This document shows, piece by piece, positions 16,597 to 28,035 of a stretch of 64,000 nt of DNA. The notes under the pieces were generated by a model. That model saw nothing but the letters and a program-made list of their open reading frames with translations. It did not search any database and was not told where the DNA came from. The stretch comes from Acetobacter peroxydans (GTDB lineage: Bacteria > Pseudomonadota > Alphaproteobacteria > Acetobacterales > Acetobacteraceae), in the NCBI RefSeq assembly GCF_006539345.1, contig NZ_BJMV01000003.1:1-64000 (forward strand), in the 5' to 3' direction. The translations under genes were made by a program, and so were the position numbers. Within the stretch, counting starts at the first letter, position 1, and each line of letters starts with the position of its first letter.

Positions 16597-19341
16597 ATGA
16601 CTGACGTTGTCGTTGTCGAATCGCCCGCAAAGGCGAAAACGATCAACAAATATCTGGGAGACGGCTACACCGTGCTGGCGTCGTTTGGCCATGTGCGCGA
16701 TCTGCCGCCCAAGGATGGCTCCGTGCTGCCCGATGAAGGATTCGCCATGTCATGGCAGTCCGATGAACGGGGCATGAAGCAGGTTTCCGCCATTGCCAAG
16801 GCGCTCAAGGGTGCCCGTCATCTCTATCTCGCCACTGACCCTGACCGCGAGGGAGAGGCCATTTCGTGGCATGTCCGCGCCATGCTGGTGGAACGCAAGG
16901 CCCTCAAGGGTGTGGACGTCCAGCGCGTCACCTTCAATGAAATTACAAAAAGCGCCATCCTGCACGCCATGGCGCATCCGCGTGACCTCGATTTCCCGCT
17001 GATCGAAGCCTATCTTGCCCGCCGCGCGCTTGATTATCTGGTCGGCTTCACGCTCTCGCCCGTGCTGTGGCGCAAGCTGCCCGGCTCCCGCAGTGCCGGG
17101 CGCGTGCAGTCCGTCGCCCTGCGCCTGATCTGTGAGCGCGAGGCCGAGATTGAGGTTTTCAAACCGCGTGAATACTGGAGCGTAACCGCAGCGCTGCTGA
17201 CTCTGCAGGGCGCGCCTTTTACGGCACGTCTGACGCACCTGAACGGCAACAAGCTTGACCAGTTCGATCTGGCCAATGCCGAGCAAGCCGAGGCGGCCCG
17301 CCGCGCGGTTGAGGCCGAGGCCCTCGCCGTTCGCAGTATCGAACGCCGCAAGGTACGCCGCAACCCGCAGCCGCCTTTCACCACCTCCACGCTCCAGCAG
17401 GAAGCCTCCCGCAAACTGGGCATGAGCGCGCAGACCACCATGCGCACTGCCCAGCAGCTTTACGAAGGCATAGACTTGGGCGGCGAAACGGTCGGTCTGA
17501 TCACTTATATGCGAACCGACGGCGTAACCATGGCGCAGGAAGCCGTGCAGGCTATCCGTACGCATATCGGCCAGCGGATCGGGGCGGCGTATGTGCCTGA
17601 CAAACCGCGCGTGTACACATCAAAGGCCAAAAATGCGCAGGAAGCGCATGAAGCGGTGCGCCCGACTGATATCTCACGCACGCCTGACGAGATGGCAGGG
17701 CACCTGAACCACGACCAGCGCCGCCTGTACGAGCTGATCTGGAAACGGGCCGTAGCCAGCCAGATGGAATCCGCCTCGCTTGATCAGGTGGCGGTCGATA
17801 TCGCCGGGCCTTCGAATCAGACGGTGCTGCGGGCCAATGGTTCGATCATCACTTTCGACGGTTTCCTCAAGCTCTACCGTGAAGGGCGTGACGATACCGA
17901 CAAGGCAGCCGACGACGAATCGCGGATGCTGCCGCCCATGAGCGAAAAAGACCCGCTCACGCGTGAAAATGTGGAGGCCGAGCAGCACTTCACCCAGCCG
18001 CCGCCTCGCTACTCCGAGGCGTCGCTGGTCAAGAAGATGGAAGAGCTGGGGATCGGCCGTCCTTCCACCTACGCATCGGTACTGAGCGTCCTTCAGGATC
18101 GCAACTATGTGCGACTGGAAAGCCGCCGCTTCATACCCGAAGCCCGTGGCAGGCTCGTGACCGCCTTCCTTGTCTCGTTCTTCGAACGTTATGTGGATAC
18201 GGGCTTTACCGCGAGCCTCGAAGAACTGCTGGACGACATTTCCGGCGGGCGTGCCCAGTGGAAGGAAGTTCTGGCCTCGTTCTGGCGCGACTTCTCCCAC
18301 GCCGTGGCCGACACCAAGGAACTGACCATTACCGATGTGCTGAACGCACTAGACAAGGATCTGGGGCCGTTCTTCTTCCCCCCGCGTGAGGATGGGTCAG
18401 ACCCGCGCCACTGCACTTCATGTGGCACAGGGCGTCTGGGCCTCAAACTGGGGCGGTACGGGGCGTTTATCGGTTGTTCCAACTACCCGGAATGTCAGTA
18501 CACGCGCCGCCTGGTTTCCGACAGTGTGGAAGAGGGCGAAGGTGCTGCCACCCTCAAGGACGGGATGCGCCTGCTGGGCCAGCACCCCGATACCGGCGAG
18601 GATATTACCGTACGGCAGGGGCCGTACGGACTGTACGTCCAGCAGGGCGAACCCGACCCGGCGGACAAAAAGGCCCGCCCACGCCGCGCCTCTCTCCCCA
18701 AAGGCATGAACGGCGAGACCATCACGCTGGAACAGGCGCTAGGCCTGCTCTCCCTACCCCGTCTGGTCGGAGTGCACCCCGAAACAGGCGAGCCGATCGA
18801 GGCAGGGCTGGGACGGTTCGGACCTTACGTGAAGATGGGGGCTGTCTACGGCTCGCTGGACAAGGATGACGATGTTCTGACCGTGGGGCTGAACCGTGCA
18901 GTTGACGCGCTGGCCAAAAAGCTTGCCTCCATCCGCACGCTGGGCAGCCACCCCAAGGATGCCGAGCCGGTAATGGTACGCAAGGGCCGCTTCGGACCTT
19001 ATGTGCAGCATGGCCAGACCGTGGCCACCCTGCCGCGTGGAACGGACATGGACACGGTCACGCTGGATGAGGCCGTGGCCCTGCTGGTGGAAAAAGGCAA
19101 ACCGCTGAAAGCCAAAGGTGGCAAGGCGGGAGCAAAGAAGGCCACCACGAAAAAGACCGCGACCAAGACCGCCGCGAGCAAAACCACGGCGACCAAGGCC
19201 AGCGCCACCAAGAGCACCACCAAAAAAGCGGCTGCGCCCAAAAAGGCAACAGCCGCAAAAAGCGCCGACGCGGCCGAGGTCACGGCTCCTGCCAAAGCCC
19301 CCCGCAAGGCGGCTGCGCCACGGAAAAAGAAAACCGATTGA
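16597..19341 (+). CDS. topA: DNA topoisomerase I
   Basis: Type IA topoisomerase relaxing negative supercoils. The Toprim domain opens with VVVESPAKAKTINKYLG and contains ATDPDREGEAISWH; the active-site tyrosine is in GLITYMRTDG. One zinc ribbon is visible (CTSCGTG and CSNYPEC), followed by three repeats of the GRFGPYV type. The last 75 or so residues are a Lys/Ala/Thr tail resembling histone H1, probably non-specific DNA binding. Start ATG 16597 has GGAGAGAG upstream. The stop overlaps the TTG start of rnr. Confidence 0.96.
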   Translation: MTDVVVVESPAKAKTINKYLGDGYTVLASFGHVRDLPPKDGSVLPDEGFAMSWQSDERGMKQVSAIAKALKGARHLYLATDPDREGEAISWHVRAMLVERKALKGVDVQRVTFNEITKSAILHAMAHPRDLDFPLIEAYLARRALDYLVGFTLSPVLWRKLPGSRSAGRVQSVALRLICEREAEIEVFKPREYWSVTAALLTLQGAPFTARLTHLNGNKLDQFDLANAEQAEAARRAVEAEALAVRSIERRKVRRNPQPPFTTSTLQQEASRKLGMSAQTTMRTAQQLYEGIDLGGETVGLITYMRTDGVTMAQEAVQAIRTHIGQRIGAAYVPDKPRVYTSKAKNAQEAHEAVRPTDISRTPDEMAGHLNHDQRRLYELIWKRAVASQMESASLDQVAVDIAGPSNQTVLRANGSIITFDGFLKLYREGRDDTDKAADDESRMLPPMSEKDPLTRENVEAEQHFTQPPPRYSEASLVKKMEELGIGRPSTYASVLSVLQDRNYVRLESRRFIPEARGRLVTAFLVSFFERYVDTGFTASLEELLDDISGGRAQWKEVLASFWRDFSHAVADTKELTITDVLNALDKDLGPFFFPPREDGSDPRHCTSCGTGRLGLKLGRYGAFIGCSNYPECQYTRRLVSDSVEEGEGAATLKDGMRLLGQHPDTGEDITVRQGPYGLYVQQGEPDPADKKARPRRASLPKGMNGETITLEQALGLLSLPRLVGVHPETGEPIEAGLGRFGPYVKMGAVYGSLDKDDDVLTVGLNRAVDALAKKLASIRTLGSHPKDAEPVMVRKGRFGPYVQHGQTVATLPRGTDMDTVTLDEAVALLVEKGKPLKAKGGKAGAKKATTKKTATKTAASKTTATKASATKSTTKKAAAPKKATAAKSADAAEVTAPAKAPRKAAAPRKKKTD

Positions 19342-21555
19342 GGCACAGCGCCTCCGCGCCTGACTGCCTTCCGCGCCCGGAGGACATTCAGGCGGCGCTG
19401 GCACAGGACACGCGGCCTCTCGGGCTGATGGATCTCCTGCGTGTCCTGCGCTTGCCGGTACAGCACAAAGCGTGGCTGAGAACGCATCTGCACGACATGG
19501 CCGTGGCAGGTGCGCTGCTGCACCTGCCTGCCGGGCGTATCAAGGCTTCCGTCGGGCTGCCGGACATGGCGCGCGTTCGCATAACGGGTGTCCATCTGGC
19601 CGATGACAGGGCGCTCTCTGGCGCGCTCCTGATCCGTGGCGTAGTGGAAGCCCCCTACGCCAGCGGTACACCGGACAGGTCAATCCGCCTGTCCACCCCG
19701 GTCGCGGACACAGCGGCTGGCATACTCCCCCTCCTGCCCGACGATACCGTGCTGGCCCGCCTGCGCCCCGCTCTGGGCGGGCAACTCCGCACGGGTCGCA
19801 TCCTGCGCGTGCTTACCCGTGCCCCGCGCACCGGCCTGCCCATGACGGACTGTCCGCCATACCAGAGCGAACCTCAGCCCACCGCCCCGCCTGTCGCTCA
19901 GACGGCACTCTGGTCCTGCGACCCGCGCATGTCGGTGCCCTTCCTGAACCTTGAGGCTGATAGAGCCGGCACCGCACCGGGCACCATCCTTCTCGCAACC
20001 CTGCCAAGCGAGCCGAGCGCCGACGACGACATATCCGCCGCCGCCACCTATGCCGCGCGACCATCAGGCACCATGGGCAACGCTACTGAACCGGGCATGG
20101 CCGCGCGGCTGAGCCTGCTGACCTATGCCGTGCCCGAAACCTTCAGTCATGACGCGCTGGCCGAAGCCGAAACCGCCGCCCGTTCGGTGGCTGCCCTGCA
20201 TGGACAGCCTGCGCCACCAGACCGTGAAGACCTGCGGGCACTGCCCCTTGTCACCATTGACGACGAAACCGCTCACGATTTTGATGACGCCCTATTGGCC
20301 GAACCGACAGACACAGGCTGGCGGCTGGTTGTCGCGATAGCGGATGTCAGTGCCTGCGTGGCCAAAGACTCGGCGTTGGACCAGCAGGCACGCGTGCGCG
20401 GCACGTCCCTTTACCTGCCAGACCGGGTGGTGCCCATGCTACCACCCGCCCTGTCTGAAAATGCCTGCTCTCTCCTGCCGGGACAGGACAGGCCCTGCCT
20501 GTTTGTGGACCTGTCCGTAACCCGGCAGGGTACCCTTGGCCCGGCCCGGCTTGGCCGGGGCCTGATGCGCAGCGCCGCGCGACTGACCTACGTACAGACA
20601 CAGACCCTGCTGTCCCCCGGCCTCTCGCAAAAACCCGGCATTTCAGCGCAGGGAACACCACAACCACCCCTACCCGACCCGGTTGTGCTCAAAAACCTGC
20701 ACGCCCTGTGGGATGCCGCGCAGGCCCTTCAGGCTGAAGCCGAGCGACGCGGCGTCGAGCCGCAGCATGACGAATCCTGGATCGTCGCCCATGATGCGCA
20801 GGGCAAACCTGTGTCATTTGCGCCACGCTCGACACTGCCTACACATGAAATGGTGGCGGCCTGCATGGTGGCCGCGAACACACAGGCCGCCCAGCTTATG
20901 CAACAGCAGACCCTGCCCGGCCTGTTCCGCACCCATGCCGCTGCCACCCCCGGCCAGCCACGCCCCACAGCTCGCTACAGCGCCGCACCGACCTCTCATG
21001 CGGGACTCAGGCTGGCCTGCTATACACATTTCACCAGCCCCATCCGCCGTTACGCGGACCTTGTCACCCATCGGGCACTGGCGGATTTTCTGGCGCTTTC
21101 GCCATTGGCGACATCAGCACCCACACAGTCCACGGCTCTGACACGCCCCTCCCTGCCGGAGCCACCTGCGATGGAACTGGAGGCGCTGGCCTCCCATCTG
21201 AACATGACCGAGCGCAGGGCCACCGACGTTGCACAGGCCTGCCTGAACCGACTGGCGGCGCAGGTGCTCGCCCCACTAACAGGCGAACGCGTAACGTTCC
21301 ATGCCCTCACATCAACACGGCATGGCCTTCGCGTGAGATTGACGAAAACCGGAACTCCGTCTTTCCTGCCATGGTCGGCATTCCCTTCTGGCACAGGGGC
21401 CTGCGACACCTCACTGCATGGCGGCGTCGCGTCCCGCCGTTCCGACTTCGCTGAGGCTCAAACCGGCAACCGAGACCGGGACGAGCACGTATTTTCAGCA
21501 GTCCTGATCGCAACCTGCCCGTCGCGGGGCACAGTAACCCTGGCTTCTCCCGTTC

Positions 21556-21566
<11 letters not shown>
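19338..21566 (+). CDS. rnr: ribonuclease R
   Basis: 3'-5' exoribonuclease of the RNase II/R family (742 aa). The catalytic block TIDDETAHDFDDA keeps all four metal-binding aspartates at family spacing, and the RNB signature HFTSPIRRYADLVTH is intact; the C-terminal 100 residues fit an S1 domain. The N-terminal winged-helix region is short and divergent. The only start that covers the full frame is TTG at 19338, overlapping the topA stop in TTGA, with GGAAAAAG just upstream. Its 3' end overlaps ctp by 11 bases. It follows topA in many alphaproteobacteria. Confidence 0.92.
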
Positions 21567-23609
<2,043 letters not shown>

Positions 23610-23613
<4 letters not shown>

Positions 23614-23951
23614 GCGCGCCTCCGCGTCTGAAAACCGATATTCTTGCCCGTGCCCTTGTCCGCGAATCCGCGCGCGATGGCCGTTCGGCCATGGTGCTCC
23701 GCAAAGGCGATGCCACTGCGGGAGGGATTCTTGTGGTGCTGGTCAACCGCGCGGGTGAAGGCATTGTCCTGAGCCAGACCCGTACACCGGAGGGTGATCC
23801 AGCATGGATACGCACGTCAGGTCTCGCCCCCCTGACCACGCAGGACATGCAGGCTTTTCTAGACCGACAAGTGAAATACGACCCTGATCTGTGGGTGCTG
23901 GAAATTGAAAGCGATGATTTCAGCCCTCCATTTCAGGCAATGCTGCTGTGA
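23610..23951 (+). CDS. DUF1491 family protein
   Basis: Small (113 aa) soluble protein matching DUF1491: LARALVRESARDGRSAMVLRKGDATAGGILVVLV near the N-terminus and a Trp-containing C-terminal part (DPDLWVLEIE). This family is largely restricted to alphaproteobacteria and has no known function. The start overlaps the ctp stop by ATGA, so it is the last gene of the gltX-to-DUF1491 run. Confidence 0.85.
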
Positions 23952-24144
23952 TGCAAACGGGTAGAACCGCGACATTCGTCACATGTCTGCAACACTTATC
24001 AGATGGAAAAAGACCGGCTTGGAGAAAACTCTCCCTCATGCCTGTTGCGCCACAGGCCAGTTTCCAGCAAAGACAACAGGCATGTACCTCTTTGTATCCC
24101 GTGCCACAGTTGATGTACCAGACCGCCACAGCGGGGAGAATTCC

Positions 24145-25302
24145 ATGACGCCACGTAAGGCCCTGTTTGTGCGGACCGCGCTTTCCGTGCCTCTGGCCGC
24201 TGGGTTGCTCCTTGCCGCAGGCAGCGTATCAGCCCAGCCTGTGCAGGGGCTGTATGTCAGGGGCGAAGGTGGCGCCACCTTCAATCAGGATCAGACTGTG
24301 CGGCAGTCCAAGGCCTTTCCCTCAGGGCGTGATAGCTGGCGTACGGGTGGTGTCGGTATTGGCGCCTTAGGCTGGGGGCTGGGCAACGGCTTCCGTGTGG
24401 AAGTCGAAGGCGATTACCGCAGCATGGCCTACAAACAGTTATCCAATGGCAACCTGTCCTCCACACAGGTAGGTGGGCGCAGGCAGACATACGGCTTCAT
24501 GGCCAACGCCCTGTTCGATCTCGATATCGGCAAGCCTTGGCTGTTCCCTTATTTTGGCGCGGGCATCGGTTATGGCTGGACGGCCATGCGCACCTCCGTT
24601 CTCGCTACCAAGGGCAGCGATACCGCCAACGAGACCATTGGCGGCACCTTTGGCAATTTCGATTATCAGGGTATTTTCGGCCTTTCCTTCCCGCTGCCGG
24701 GCGCTGTCGGCCTGTCCGCTACGGCCGAATACCGTTTCTGGACCATGCTCGGTCCGCAGTCGCATGGTGTGGTTTCCACTGGCACGCTGGGCGGCACCGA
24801 TCCCTCTCACGCCTATACGACCATCAGCGGTCATCGCGACACGCAGACGGACTTCAACCATTCGCTGATGCTGGGCCTGCGCTACGAGTTCAATCCAGCT
24901 CCGCCGCCGCCGCCGCCGGCCCCCGTTCCGGCCGTGCCGGCGCCGCAGGCTGCGCGGAGCTATCTGGTCTTTTTTGACTGGGACAAGGCTGATCTGACCG
25001 ACCGTGCACGCTCCATCGTCAATGAAGCAGCGCAGGCATCCGCGCATGTTGCGCTGACACGGATTATTGTCTCGGGCTACACGGACAACTCCTCCGCCCA
25101 TCCGGGAGAGGAGCGCGGCAGGGCCTATAATCTCAAGCTGTCTTTGCGCCGTGCGGAAATCGTCAAGGCTGAACTGATGCGCGACGGTATCGCGGGCACG
25201 ACTATTGACGTGCATGGCTATGGTGAGGCCGACCAGTTGGTCAAGACGGGCCCCAACACCAAAGAACCCCAGAACCGCCGGGTTGAAATCCTCTTCCGCT
25301 AG
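24145..25302 (+). CDS. OmpA-family outer membrane protein
   Basis: 385-residue outer-membrane protein. A signal peptide (cleavage after GSVSAQ, about residue 31) is followed by an eight-strand beta-barrel domain (GLYVRGEGGATFNQ, then GLRYEFNP), a Pro-rich hinge and a C-terminal OmpA peptidoglycan-binding domain (YLVFFDWDKADLT, SGYTDNSS, QNRRVEILF). It anchors the outer membrane to the wall and may form a pore. GGGGAG lies about 8 bases before ATG 24145, which fixes the start; the frame stays open upstream to 23983 but lacks a signal peptide there. Probably monocistronic, with its promoter in 23952-24144. Confidence 0.93.
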   Translation: MTPRKALFVRTALSVPLAAGLLLAAGSVSAQPVQGLYVRGEGGATFNQDQTVRQSKAFPSGRDSWRTGGVGIGALGWGLGNGFRVEVEGDYRSMAYKQLSNGNLSSTQVGGRRQTYGFMANALFDLDIGKPWLFPYFGAGIGYGWTAMRTSVLATKGSDTANETIGGTFGNFDYQGIFGLSFPLPGAVGLSATAEYRFWTMLGPQSHGVVSTGTLGGTDPSHAYTTISGHRDTQTDFNHSLMLGLRYEFNPAPPPPPPAPVPAVPAPQAARSYLVFFDWDKADLTDRARSIVNEAAQASAHVALTRIIVSGYTDNSSAHPGEERGRAYNLKLSLRRAEIVKAELMRDGIAGTTIDVHGYGEADQLVKTGPNTKEPQNRRVEILFR

Positions 25303-25348
25303 TCGCCTGCCCTCTGAGGCACGCCAGGCAGCGATCGTATCCCATGCC

Positions 25349-25394
25349 CTTCAGGGCACGCAGGCAGAACTTTCTGCCCGCATGTGCCCTGAAG
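25349..25394. terminator. long imperfect hairpin between convergent genes
   Basis: CTTCAGGGCAC (25349-25359) pairs exactly with GTGCCCTGAAG (25384-25394), and the interior GCAGGCAGAA/TTCTGCCCGC extends the stem almost to a two-base loop. It separates the ends of the OmpA gene and cysK. No T-run follows on either strand, so it may end or protect both transcripts without being a textbook intrinsic terminator. Confidence 0.55.
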
Positions 25395-25403
25395 AGAAAA
25401 ACC

Positions 25404-26390
25404 CTACAGGCCCGTAAACAGGGATGTAGACAGGTAACGCTCCGCAAAAGATGGAGCAATGACGACGATAGTCTTGCCTTTGTAACGTTCTTCCACCGCC
25501 AGACGCAGACCAGCGTGCAACGCCGCCCCTGAGGAAATCCCAATCGGAATCCCTTCCAGGCGCGCGCAACGCCGGGAAGCAGCAATCGCCTCACGCTCGG
25601 ATACTGTCAGAATTCCATCAAGCTGTTCGGTATCAAGCGTGGCGGGACAGAAACCCGGGCCGATTCCCTGAATACCGTGCGGGCCGGGCTCATCACCATT
25701 CAGAATGGCGCTTTCCGCCGGCTCCACACCGAAAACCTCAAGCCCTTTGCGGCGGGCCTTCAGCGCGGTAGCGATACCCGTTGCCGTACCACCTGTGCCG
25801 ACACCAGCCACGACTACATCCACATTGCCTGCCGTGTCCTGCCAGATTTCCTCGGCCGTGGTGGCCGCGTGCACAGCCGGATTGGCCGGATTATCGAACT
25901 GGTCGGGCATCCAGGCATCAGGCGTCTCGTTCAAAATTTCGTTCGCACGGGCAATGGCCCCTGCCATGCCGAGCCGCGCGGGGGTCAGTTCCACCTGCGC
26001 GTCCATCAGACGCAGCATTCGACGCCGTTCGATGGAAGCACCTTCGGGCATGGTCACAATCAGTCTGTAGCCACGCGCCGCCGCCACAAATGCCAGCGAA
26101 ATTCCCGTATTACCCGATGTGGGTTCCACCAGCAGGGTACGGCCTGGGGTAATCAGCCCTCGGCGTTCGGCATCCAGCACCATCGCCGCGCCGATCCTGT
26201 CCTTGACCGAGCCGAGCGGGTTGAAAAACTCCAGCTTGAGCAGCAGCCGCGCTTTAAGGCTGTCATCCTGCATAAGATGTGGCAACGCCACCAGCGGCGT
26301 CCCGCCAACCAGATTCACAACCGAATCGTAAACACGCCCACGCGGCGCCGCAAAACCATACCCTTCTGCCTTTTGCGTCTTCGTCGTCAT
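25404..26390 (-). CDS. cysK: cysteine synthase (O-acetylserine sulfhydrylase)
   Basis: PLP enzyme making cysteine from O-acetylserine and sulfide. The PLP lysine lies in NPLGSVKDRIG, the substrate loop is EPTSGNTGISLAF, the phosphate-binding loop is GVGTGGTATGI, and GISSGAALHAGL is near the end. The 328-residue length is typical for CysK. Start ATG 26390 (MTTKTQKAEG) is preferred; GTG 26408 is an alternative. It is transcribed divergently from an Rrf2-type regulator 154 bases away, a layout typical of cysteine-metabolism control. CysK versus CysM cannot be fully separated by eye, but length and motifs favour CysK. Confidence 0.93.
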   Translation of the reverse strand: MTTKTQKAEGYGFAAPRGRVYDSVVNLVGGTPLVALPHLMQDDSLKARLLLKLEFFNPLGSVKDRIGAAMVLDAERRGLITPGRTLLVEPTSGNTGISLAFVAAARGYRLIVTMPEGASIERRRMLRLMDAQVELTPARLGMAGAIARANEILNETPDAWMPDQFDNPANPAVHAATTAEEIWQDTAGNVDVVVAGVGTGGTATGIATALKARRKGLEVFGVEPAESAILNGDEPGPHGIQGIGPGFCPATLDTEQLDGILTVSEREAIAASRRCARLEGIPIGISSGAALHAGLRLAVEERYKGKTIVVIAPSFAERYLSTSLFTGL

Positions 26391-26429
26391 TCCTAGCCCC
26401 GGTTGCACTGTTTACAGAACACACATGCT

Positions 26430-26435
26430 TATAAT
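26430..26435 (+). promoter_or_regulatory. candidate -10 box of the Rrf2 gene
   Basis: A perfect TATAAT lies in the 154-base divergent cysK/Rrf2 intergenic region, about 110 bases before the regulator start. Possible -35 elements nearby (TTGCAC 26403-26408, TTTACA 26411-26416) have non-standard spacing (21 and 13), so the promoter is only a candidate. Confidence 0.35.
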
Positions 26436-26544
26436 ACGAAACAACAACGTAGATAAACAAGCGCCCCACTGCTATACCGTAATTCTGAACAGGAAAACAG
26501 CAGGCCATGACCTGCCTGACAACAACAACCGGAAGGATGTTTTC

Positions 26545-26994
26545 ATGATTCTCCGACGCGACAGAGCAATGACAGCCGTTCTTATCATGCTGGATGTTGC
26601 TTTTTATGCTGGCCGCGCCGGTACTGTCAGCGCGGCTGATATCGCCGAACGATCCGGTCTTGTACGACGTGGAATCGAGCCACTACTTCAGGCCTTGTCA
26701 CGTTCCGGCCTGTTGGAAAGCATTCGCGGCCCGCGTGGCGGGTACAAACTTGGCCGCCCCCGGCGCGATATTTCGCTGGTTAATATTATCAAGGCTGTGG
26801 CGGGAGAGGATCAGGCCGATGAGAGCGCGGTCGCCAGCCCCATGCTCCAGCGCGTGATCGAACCGTGCTGGGCGGAGTACGAGGAAATCCTGACAGACAA
26901 AATGCAGCAGACCACGCTGGATGATCTCGTGCGCCGCGCCGAAAAATCCGGCCTCAAGCGCCCGCTGAATGAACCCATCACTTTTTCGATCTGA
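26545..26994 (+). CDS. Rrf2-family transcriptional regulator
   Basis: 149-residue winged-helix repressor of the Rrf2 family: recognition region TVSAADIAERSGLVRRGIEPLLQALSRSG spread over residues 27-56, then the wing RGPRGGYKLGRP. It has only one cysteine (about residue 107) and so lacks the three-Cys Fe-S site of IscR; a CymR-like sensor role that follows cysteine supply fits its divergent position to cysK. ATG 26545 has GGAAGGA seven bases upstream, which decides the start. The transcript ends at the strong terminator at 27038-27074. Confidence 0.88.
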   Translation: MILRRDRAMTAVLIMLDVAFYAGRAGTVSAADIAERSGLVRRGIEPLLQALSRSGLLESIRGPRGGYKLGRPRRDISLVNIIKAVAGEDQADESAVASPMLQRVIEPCWAEYEEILTDKMQQTTLDDLVRRAEKSGLKRPLNEPITFSI

Positions 26995-27037
26995 CACGGT
27001 ATAGGGGCCGGTCAGTGGCCCGTACCGTGGATGATAC

Positions 27038-27074
27038 AAAAAAACGGCGCCTGTAAGTCAGGCGCCGTTTTTTT
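27038..27074. terminator. bidirectional intrinsic terminator
   Basis: CGGCGCCTG (27045-27053), a five-base loop TAAGT, and CAGGCGCCG (27059-27067), with seven A before and seven T after. It works on both strands and separates the Rrf2 gene from the convergent lipoprotein gene. Confidence 0.95.
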
Positions 27075-27104
27075 CATGCTCGCTCGGCTTTTAACTGCCG
27101 ACCC

Positions 27105-27674
27105 TCAGTGCTTGCTCTTGGCCGCAGAGGTTGAGTGATGCGCTGTCGCTTTCTTCTTGCCCTTGCTGGCAGGTTCCGCTGCCGGAGCCGGGCCTGTTAC
27201 CGCAGGCTTGGGCACGTACACGCCCGTAGCATCCACCTGCGCCGTCACGGTCAGCTTGGTGCGCTGCTGGCCGGGGCCAGGCACGAGCACAACCGTAAAC
27301 ACGTCCTGTCCGGCATAAGCCAGCGTGGGCGTGTAGGTTACGTGCGTATCGTTATCCAGCGAATACATGAACGCCTTGCCGTGTTCAGGCACCGGAGCGA
27401 CTCCGAAAGACGCATAAGGCTTGCCATCAGGCTGGGAGATCAGCAGTTCGCATAGCCCATCATCCGAACGGACAGTCATGGTGGTGGACAACTGACCATC
27501 GGCTCCCTTGACCACGGGCGTCGTCTTACAGACCGCGGATTTCTTCATGTAACCGAAGGGGTTGGGAGATCCTACCTGAACCGGCCCGCTGGTTGTCGCA
27601 CAGCCAGCCAGCATGCCACCGGCCATAACCAGCCCGGCAATTCCTCTTAAGCGCACTCCACAGCTCCGCTTCAT
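27105..27674 (-). CDS. predicted lipoprotein, function unknown
   Basis: 189-residue protein with a lipoprotein signal peptide: MKRSCGVRLRGIAGLVMAGGMLAGC, lipobox LAGC with the lipid-bearing Cys25. The mature part has a compact beta-rich middle (MYSLDNDTHVTYTPTLAY, DVFTVVLVPGPGQ) that looks like an Ig-like or Big-type fold, then a Lys/Ala/His-rich tail. Two further cysteines (about residues 49 and 74) could form a disulfide. I do not recognise a named family. It converges on the Rrf2 gene and is divergent from the next secreted protein gene. Confidence 0.75.
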   Translation of the reverse strand: MKRSCGVRLRGIAGLVMAGGMLAGCATTSGPVQVGSPNPFGYMKKSAVCKTTPVVKGADGQLSTTMTVRSDDGLCELLISQPDGKPYASFGVAPVPEHGKAFMYSLDNDTHVTYTPTLAYAGQDVFTVVLVPGPGQQRTKLTVTAQVDATGVYVPKPAVTGPAPAAEPASKGKKKATAHHSTSAAKSKH

Positions 27675-28035
27675 TTCTGTTGAACTTGTTATTTTCGCAG
27701 CCAGCCATCACCCAAACGGACGCGCAGCACCGCGAGCCACGATAGAGATCGTCTTTTTCTTTAAAACATCCCGCGGCAGGAAGAAAGAGCCCCGGCGCCA
27801 GCGGGCCGCACCTTTGCACCGGGTCTGGCGTGTCCAAGCATTGTTTTACCGTGCGGATGGCCCTAAAACAGCCTGTCTTTCCCGCCGTCATTTCCTGTGG
27901 CACAGCCCGCGCGCCAGCACGGCGCCACAAAGAATGAAAAGTGGCGGAAAGACATGCTATTTCGGTTTTGTTCTGGCCCCAATACGCACTGCCCGGTCTG
28001 CGGGTGTGTGGAAGCGCATCTGTCGGAGGTACCGC
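27675..28035. other. 361-base divergent intergenic region
   Basis: Between two divergent genes for exported proteins. No tRNA, repeat or convincing -35/-10 pair was found. A short hairpin ACGAT-agag-ATCGT followed by a T-rich run near 27740-27762 is too weak to call a terminator. Both upstream promoters should lie here. Confidence 0.5.

Noticed and set aside
27740-27762. Short hairpin followed by T-rich sequence
   Set aside because: The stem is only 5 bp and no plus-strand gene ends nearby.
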